From Prevotellaceae bacterium (GTDB taxonomy: Bacteria; Bacteroidota; Bacteroidia; Bacteroidales; Paludibacteraceae), in the NCBI GenBank assembly GCA_031270065.1, contig JAISYF010000005.1:1-39825 (forward strand): DNA of 39,825 nt. The letters are read 5' to 3'. Below the pieces are notes generated by a model. The model had not been told where the DNA came from, searched no databases, and was given only the letters and a program-made list of their open reading frames with translations. Below, piece after piece: positions 34,603-39,825 of this stretch (position 1 is the first letter of the stretch; each line of letters opens with the position of its first letter). Made by a program: the position numbers and the translations under genes.

Positions 34603-36462
34603 TTAATATTCCGCAACGCAACGTATACACGCACCATTCACCTGACCACCGAGGAATGCTTCTTTTTCTTTTCTGCCTGTTGATATCTGAGTTTTATTGA
34701 AGGATAAATTGTACGCGGCGGCGTCACCGTTGTGCGTACCACTCCAATAGAATCCGCTACGGCCTATGAGGTACGCCTTCGAATCGGAGCGGCGTAGACC
34801 AGAAGCGGGCAGTATGGCTACGTATTTTTTGCCTGATACAAATTCAACAGTGGATACAACAGTTGTAGAACCGTAAAGGCTACCGCTACCCCAAGGATAA
34901 CGATAAAGAACAGTGTTTTGGGCACCTCGACCCGAAATTGAGTTATCTGGCCAAGGAGCACTAATGCTTGTGCCGATAGTTAATTTTAACCAATCGGAGA
35001 AATCTTCGCCACCATTAGAAGGAAGACGCCAAGAAGGATTGCGGAATACGCAAGGGTCAGTAGAACCATTGCCCTCTTCTCCCCAATCTGTTTCATAATA
35101 TACTGCTCTCCAAGACTCGTCCGTTTCTTCGACTAATATGAATTTCCCGTAAGCATCGCTGCCGACGGTTGCTTGCTCATCTGCAATTGGACCCATGTAT
35201 GGAGGGCTAATAAAAGTTGTGTTATCGTCTAAATCTGCCCAATTAGAATACCGTCCTTCGTATTGTCGGCGTTCGTGTCCGTCTTCGTCTCGCGCCCATT
35301 GGAAAAGATTGCCGAGTTCGCCAGCGTCGCGGGTTTTAGTAGAACCGAGATTGGCGTGAGCGATTTTCAAAGAGGCATTTTCCGTACCATAAAGAACGGG
35401 AATAAAGTAAATATGACCGTCAGCCTTTGTATTATTGTTTCCCTCAGCAGCAATAGAGTCGGTTTGCCACTGCGCTTTGGTAATCAACATGTTATCGCGG
35501 CTTGCATCGTACAAATCCTCCACGCGCACAAGAATAGAGTCGACAGATACTGTGCTGTTTTTGCCGAATGCCTTGCAGTAGAAATAATATGTGCCTGCGC
35601 CCGCATATTTATCATCGGAATAAGGGTCGAAAGTGTAAGATGATTGATTTGCGCCGACAATAATATCGGCTGCCTCGTTTCTGGCAGGTTTGGTTGAAAG
35701 TGCTGCGCCCTGTTCCGCATAACCGTCGTATTTCATATACCACTGATAGCCCAAAACAGTACCACCTTCAGTAGCCACATACGTTGCCAATTTTGCAAAC
35801 TGATAAGAATACATCACATTGTTAAGTGTCATAATCTTCAATGCAGGCGGTTGCACCACCTGAACGGCTTCTGAATTTAGAGCCTCAACAAGAAGCGTAT
35901 TAGAAACCTTGTTGATGCAGCCGTATGAAGTAGCACGTACAAGGTAACTGCCGACAGAGGGGAATACGATACTGTTGGAAGAGCCTGTACCTTCGGCATC
36001 AGTCCACGTTGTGCCGTTGTCGTTGCTGGTTTGCCACTGGTAGTCTCCCTCATGCAAAGCCGTAAAAGGCACATTTTCGCCAACTACGCAGGCAAAGAGA
36101 GGAGAAGTGATTGCAGGAACGGGAACATTGCTGCAATCCATACACTGCTCAATCCACTTCGTTCCGTTCCACGTTTCAACGCAAAGCGTAGAGGTGTTGA
36201 AAATCTGCAAGCCCAGTGCCTTGTCTTTTTTTTCGTCTTTAAACGCCTGAGTATCCATCATTGTGTTGCGCTGAACGCTGTCCATTTGAGGCAGTCGCAA
36301 ACCCTTTGTGTTGTTGCTAATCAGTTCGAGAACTGAATAAGACTGCGGTTCAAGGTTTGCACCGATAGTAACCTGCGCGCGGGCATTGCCCGACATCGCC
36401 AAAGCCAACGTAAGCATCAAAATTGATGCAGTTGGAAAATTAAAACATTTTGGTTTTTTCAT
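34603..36462 (-). CDS. Large cell-surface protein with Ig-like region and FISUMP-like C-terminal domain
   Basis: A 619-residue exported protein (signal peptide MKKPKCFNFPTASILMLTLA, to about ARAQ). The N-terminal part has the pattern common in Bacteroidota surface proteins (VTIGANLEPQSYSVLEL, NNTKGLRLPQMDSVQRN, CVETWNGTKWIEQC). Residues about 120-190 and 200-315 look like Ig/PKD-type beta-sandwiches (DYQWQTSNDNGTTWTDAEG; YQWYMKYDGYAEQG). The C-terminal 250 residues resemble the Fibrobacter succinogenes major domain (NPSWRLPSNGGEDFSDW, GFYWSGTHNGDAAAYNLSF, GACIRCVAEY). No lipobox or type IX tail is seen. The role is unknown, perhaps adhesion. It sits behind a repeat-type leader of about 420 bases also found at the left edge. 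Confidence 0.75.
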   Translation of the reverse strand: MKKPKCFNFPTASILMLTLALAMSGNARAQVTIGANLEPQSYSVLELISNNTKGLRLPQMDSVQRNTMMDTQAFKDEKKDKALGLQIFNTSTLCVETWNGTKWIEQCMDCSNVPVPAITSPLFACVVGENVPFTALHEGDYQWQTSNDNGTTWTDAEGTGSSNSIVFPSVGSYLVRATSYGCINKVSNTLLVEALNSEAVQVVQPPALKIMTLNNVMYSYQFAKLATYVATEGGTVLGYQWYMKYDGYAEQGAALSTKPARNEAADIIVGANQSSYTFDPYSDDKYAGAGTYYFYCKAFGKNSTVSVDSILVRVEDLYDASRDNMLITKAQWQTDSIAAEGNNNTKADGHIYFIPVLYGTENASLKIAHANLGSTKTRDAGELGNLFQWARDEDGHERRQYEGRYSNWADLDDNTTFISPPYMGPIADEQATVGSDAYGKFILVEETDESWRAVYYETDWGEEGNGSTDPCVFRNPSWRLPSNGGEDFSDWLKLTIGTSISAPWPDNSISGRGAQNTVLYRYPWGSGSLYGSTTVVSTVEFVSGKKYVAILPASGLRRSDSKAYLIGRSGFYWSGTHNGDAAAYNLSFNKTQISTGRKEKEAFLGGQVNGACIRCVAEY

Positions 36463-36550
36463 ACAAAATCAAAATTTAGTTAGTTAGTAAATAATTTTTG
36501 GTATATATTTTTTTGCCACTGAAAACACGGATAATTTCTTAATTTTTAAA

Positions 36551-36903
36551 CAGACACAAGTAATTAGACACAAGACACAAGTTAAATACAAATTGCATTT
36601 TTAATTTCTTCATTTCTTAATTTCTTAATTTATTTCACAGAGTTTTCACAGAGAAACACAGAGTTTTTTTAATTTCTTCATTGTTTTGTACGCCACTGAT
36701 TACCCTGCTCTCCCCTCTTTGATAAATGTTTCTAAACTTTTGAAAAGTTTTTGAACTTTTCAAAAGTTGTGCATTTTGTTGGTTTTTAGCGTTTTTTTTA
36801 AAAGCGGGCTCAGCCCGCTTTTAAAAATTAGAGAGTACTCTCTAATTTTTAATTTTTTTTATTAGCTATTTTTCGTTTTTAAAATTCGGTGCAAAGGTAA
36901 TAC
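36551..36903 (-). repeat. Copy 2 of the conserved leader-like repeat, upstream of the FISUMP-like gene
   Basis: On the minus strand, TACCTTTG (36892-36899; -33 position only T-rich) is followed by a perfect 32-base palindrome (36821-36852), a GC stem of 15 bp with a 3-base loop (36795-36809 with 36813-36827) and a third perfect 15-bp stem with loop TTTG (36735-36749 with 36754-36768) that copy 1 lacks. The conserved block at 36673-36736 matches 133-195. The segment at 36551-36587 matches 35-70. Between those blocks the copies differ by unrelated insertions, here including CACAGAG repeats. The GC stem differs from copy 1 at both arms in a paired way. The gene start is about 420 bases from the predicted transcript start; 36463-36550 shows nothing else. 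Confidence 0.75.
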
Positions 36904-36960
36904 TTTTTTGCGAAATAAAAAAATATTTCCTGCACGATTTTATTTTTGCATAAAAATTTG

Positions 36961-36968
36961 TAACTTTG
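36961..36968 (+). promoter_or_regulatory. -7 box of the OstA-like gene
   Basis: TAACTTTG fits TAnnTTTG and lies 24 bases before the ATG at 36993. No TTG at normal spacing. It is divergent from the leader promoter at 36892-36899. Confidence 0.5.
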
Positions 36969-36992
36969 CACAAAATAATTTTCAAAAAGTTG

Positions 36993-39083
36993 ATGAAATA
37001 CAAACTTATAATATTATTTATATTTTTTGCAGCGGGAGTTTCTGCGCAAAATTGGTATGAGTATCCCCCAAAAACAGCGCAAGATACTGTGTTGAAACCT
37101 GTTGTGCCTCAAAAATATGAGCCAAAAACCGCACAAAAACCTGATAATAAAAAAAATAAATCGTCAAAAATTACTTACATTTATATCGAAAATGCCAATA
37201 TTTGGGAATATGACCAAGTAATGCGTCCCGGTGCGCAACTGCTGCAAGACAGCGTGATTTTCCGCCACGACGGCGTATTTCTATATTGCGACAGCGCGTA
37301 TTTTTACGAGGCAGACAATTCTTTCAACGCCTACGGCAATGTGGTCATAAATCAGGGCGATACGCTGTTTTGTTACGGCGATGTGCTTTATTATGACGGC
37401 AACACCAAACTTGCCCGCCTGCGCCACAATGTAATGATGGACAACCTTACCGCGACTTTGATTACCGACTCTTTGAACTACGACAGAGCAAAAAACATCG
37501 GTTATTATTTCAACGGCGGCGTAATTCAAGACACGCTCAACACACTCTCTTCCGAAACAGGCTACTACTACCCCGCCACAAATATCGCGCTTTTCCGCCA
37601 CAACGTAACGCTCGAAAACCCCGATTTTACAATGACTTCCGACACATTAAAATATAACACCACAACCAAAGTCGCCTCAATAGTGGGACCAACCAACATT
37701 ATTTACGACAAAGAAACGCATATTTATTCCGAATACGGTTGGTATAACACTGAAAATGAGCAATCTAAATTGCTGCTAAACTCGTGGGTAATGCATAATT
37801 CTGGGAAAAAACTTGTGGGCGATACCATTTTTTATGACAAAAAAAACGGCAAAGGCGAAGGTTTTTCTAATGTGGAAATTGTTGATACCGTAAAAAAAGT
37901 TACTTTGGCGGGAAACTACGGTTATTATATTGAGCAAAACGAAATCGGTTTGGTTACAGACTCGGCAATGATGACCGAATATTCCTCAGAGGACACGCTT
38001 TTTTTGCACGCCGATACGCTTTACACGCACGCCGAAAATTATCAGGTTTTTTTGTATGATACTGTTTTATTTGTAAAAATTGATACTGCATTAGTGGAAA
38101 GTAAAACGTTGAAAGTTGAAAGTGATACATTAGCGAAAAGTGAGGTACAAAAAATTGACAGTGTAATGCCTGTTGATAAAGATACGCTTTTATCGGAAAT
38201 TGATACAATTTTTGAATTAAAATTCGACACAGTTCATATTTTCAGATATGATACGATTGCCTACGACAGCACATTTAATATTTTTGAGGGTTACCCCAAT
38301 GTGAGATTTTTCAGAACAAATGTGCAGGGAGTTTGCGATTCTTCTTATTACGATACGCGAGACTCGGTGCTGCATTTGTTGAAAAAACCGATAATATGGT
38401 CTGATAATCGGCAACTTACAGGCGACACAATTCGGATTTTTCCAAAAAACGGCGAAGTTGAAAGAGCGGTTGTAACGCAAAATGCTTTTGTGTGCGAATT
38501 TGTTGAGGAAAAGCATTACAATCAACTTTCGGGCAAAGAAATTACAGGCTATATCGTTGAAAATTTATTGAAAAGAGTTGATGTAAAGGGCAATGCCGAA
38601 ACGCTTTACTACGCGCAGGAGGAAGCGGACAAATCAATAATAGGTCTTACAAAAATGGTCAGTTCAATAATGAATATGCACTTTACAAAAGAGCGTGAAA
38701 TTGAGCGGATTGTGTGGCTGCCGAAACCTTCGGGCAGTATGTTTCCATTAAAAGATGTTAAAGACGACATGCTTTATTTGGGTAATTATTCGTGGCAAAT
38801 TTCAAAAAAACCGATTTCAAAATTTGATATTTTTCGCGATACAAACGCAAAATTGATTGCAGACAGCATTGATAATCAGGACAATATCATTGTTCCAAAG
38901 AAAAAAACCACTCGCCGCGAAGATGTGAAACCGATTGAAGACTCAAAAACGGCATCAAAGGACAAAAAACGCACCAGCAGCACCGACAGCAACCGCCCGT
39001 CAGGTTTTGCTACGCCGAACTTGGGCAGCGACAGCGGAAATTTCGGAAACAGAAGCGGAAGCAGCACTTTGAGAAAACAATAA
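36993..39083 (+). CDS. OstA-like (LptA/LptD N-terminal family) envelope protein
   Basis: A 696-residue exported protein of the OstA/LptA beta-jelly-roll family, expected to bind or carry lipopolysaccharide between membranes. The ATG at 36993 starts a clean signal peptide (MKYKLIILFIFFAAGVSAQ). Repeated OstA-type strands follow (YCDSAYFYEADNSFNAYGNV, VINQGDTLFCYGDVLYYDGN, TSDTLKYNTTTKVASIVGPT). Around residues 345-420 there is an Asp-Thr-rich low-complexity stretch (VESKTLKVESDTLAKSEVQK) that looks added to the family core. The C-terminus (about 640-696) is Ser/Gly/Asn-rich and disordered. The partner LptD-type barrel is not in the window. It converges on the flotillin gene. Confidence 0.85.
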   Translation: MKYKLIILFIFFAAGVSAQNWYEYPPKTAQDTVLKPVVPQKYEPKTAQKPDNKKNKSSKITYIYIENANIWEYDQVMRPGAQLLQDSVIFRHDGVFLYCDSAYFYEADNSFNAYGNVVINQGDTLFCYGDVLYYDGNTKLARLRHNVMMDNLTATLITDSLNYDRAKNIGYYFNGGVIQDTLNTLSSETGYYYPATNIALFRHNVTLENPDFTMTSDTLKYNTTTKVASIVGPTNIIYDKETHIYSEYGWYNTENEQSKLLLNSWVMHNSGKKLVGDTIFYDKKNGKGEGFSNVEIVDTVKKVTLAGNYGYYIEQNEIGLVTDSAMMTEYSSEDTLFLHADTLYTHAENYQVFLYDTVLFVKIDTALVESKTLKVESDTLAKSEVQKIDSVMPVDKDTLLSEIDTIFELKFDTVHIFRYDTIAYDSTFNIFEGYPNVRFFRTNVQGVCDSSYYDTRDSVLHLLKKPIIWSDNRQLTGDTIRIFPKNGEVERAVVTQNAFVCEFVEEKHYNQLSGKEITGYIVENLLKRVDVKGNAETLYYAQEEADKSIIGLTKMVSSIMNMHFTKEREIERIVWLPKPSGSMFPLKDVKDDMLYLGNYSWQISKKPISKFDIFRDTNAKLIADSIDNQDNIIVPKKKTTRREDVKPIEDSKTASKDKKRTSSTDSNRPSGFATPNLGSDSGNFGNRSGSSTLRKQ

Positions 39084-39093
39084 ATAATTGCTT

Positions 39094-39257
39094 TGAAAAT
39101 TCAATTTGAGGATTTGAAAATTTGAAAATGCAAAATGCAATTTGAGGATTTGAAATTAAAATCCCCAAATATTCAAAAATACAAAAATTCAAATTGTATT
39201 TTTGTATTTTTGTATTTTTGTATTTTCAAATTCTCAAATTGTATTTTAAAATTTTAA
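39094..39257. repeat. AT-rich octamer array between convergent genes
   Basis: AATTTGAGG/AATTTGAAAA units on the left and CAAATT/TGTATTTT units on the right (TTTTTGTA repeated four times near 39196-39222), partly complementary to each other. It fills the gap between the OstA-like and flotillin genes. Confidence 0.7.
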
Positions 39258-39259
39258 AA

Positions 39260-39825
39260 TTACTCTGCGTTCTCTTTTTCTTCGCCCAAATACTTCGGCA
39301 AATCCATTCCTGCCTGCTTAAACAAATCGTTCAAGGGAGGAACGGACTTCATTAAGCCCGCAAGAAAATTTGCGGTGGAAGTTGCGCCATTTTCGCTGTT
39401 GCCGTTGTCCCAAACGGTGATTTTGTCGATTTTGATGTTCTTAATCGCTTCAACCTGCGTGCGCACAAGTTCGGGCAATTTTTCAATCAACAAAAGTTGA
39501 TAAGCCGATTGCGCATCTCCGGCGGCTTGCACCATTTTTTCGTAACCCTGCGCCTGTTTTGTCAAGATTTCAAAATAACCGCGCGCTTCGGCGTCCATTT
39601 TGGCGAAAATTGCATCTGCTTCGCCCTTTGCATTGACACGTATTTTTTCTGCCTCCGCCTCAGCATCAATGATACGGCGTTGTTTCTCAATCTCTTCCTG
39701 AACTATAATGTTCGCCTGCTGTGTAGCACGTTCACGTTCTGCGCGTGCAATTTCGGCTTTTTGTTCCGCTGCATACGCCTCTTGCAAAGCCTTTGCCTGC
39801 TGCACTTTTTCGGCGGTAACTGCAA
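39260..39825 (-). CDS. Flotillin-like protein, C-terminal part (cut by window edge)
   Basis: The last 188 or so residues of a flotillin/SPFH protein. The frame stays open to the right edge (AVTAEKVQQAKAL reads upstream without a stop), so the start and the SPFH domain lie outside. Visible are the Ala/Glu-rich coiled coil (EAYAAEQKAEIARAERERAT, IDAEAEAEKIRVNAKGEADA), the conserved AQGYEKMVQAAGDAQSAYQL block and the C-terminal region (LPELVRTQVEAIKNIKIDKI, VWDNGNSENGA). Flotillins form membrane microdomain scaffolds. Identity is clear from the coiled coil and C-terminal pattern. Confidence 0.88.
   Translation of the reverse strand, partial: AVTAEKVQQAKALQEAYAAEQKAEIARAERERATQQANIIVQEEIEKQRRIIDAEAEAEKIRVNAKGEADAIFAKMDAEARGYFEILTKQAQGYEKMVQAAGDAQSAYQLLLIEKLPELVRTQVEAIKNIKIDKITVWDNGNSENGATSTANFLAGLMKSVPPLNDLFKQAGMDLPKYLGEEKENAE

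Noticed and set aside
36600-36700. Short leader peptides starting MKKL in both leader copies on the minus strand
   Set aside because: The frames differ in length (11 and 17 codons) and diverge after the first few codons, so an attenuator peptide is not supported.

Overview
The window reads as chromosomal DNA of a member of the Bacteroidota, most likely order Bacteroidales. The evidence is a SusC/SusD pair, lipoproteins with Bacteroidetes-type signal sequences, a secreted protease with a type IX secretion tail, LpxD-type lipid A synthesis, and promoters that fit the Bacteroidetes -33/-7 form (TTTG, about 20 bases, TAnnTTTG). Base composition is AT-rich. I see no tRNA, rRNA, CRISPR array or insertion-sequence transposase.

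Layout. 1-700: dispersed repeats. 706-4873 (minus strand): an MltF-like lytic transglycosylase, an Rpn-type nuclease, a DEDDy exonuclease and lpxD. 5200-7440 (minus): a large TPR protein, divergent from gyrB (7649-9613, plus), which is followed by an M23 peptidase. 11053-19771 (minus): a polysaccharide utilization locus in the order susC, susD, surface lipoprotein, GH16, GH128, with its probable regulator next to it (19943-22900). The two enzymes point to beta-1,3-glucan (laminarin-like) as substrate. 22931-23092: a promoter, a compact pseudoknotted RNA and a terminator, divergent from the regulator. 23679-30961 (plus): hutU, a YggS-type PLP protein, htrA/degP, a small membrane protein and a YgiQ-type radical SAM protein. 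31460-36462 (minus): a T9SS-secreted metalloprotease, a frameshifted small exported protein and a cell-surface FISUMP-like protein. 36993-39083 (plus): an OstA-like protein. 39260 to the right edge (minus): the C-terminal part of a flotillin.

The most unusual aspect is the non-coding DNA. A block of conserved segments with promoter and palindromes occurs at the left edge and again upstream of the 34603-36462 gene, and looks like a shared structured 5' leader. AT-rich octamer arrays (CAAATTTT, CAAATCCT and similar) sit at many gene junctions. A 269-bp near-perfect palindrome lies inside one of them. A dispersed GC palindrome has been inserted in frame into the ygiQ gene. The divergent sRNA candidate at 22944-23092 is the most compact signal of an undescribed functional element.

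All calls are from reading the sequence; no database search or folding program was run.
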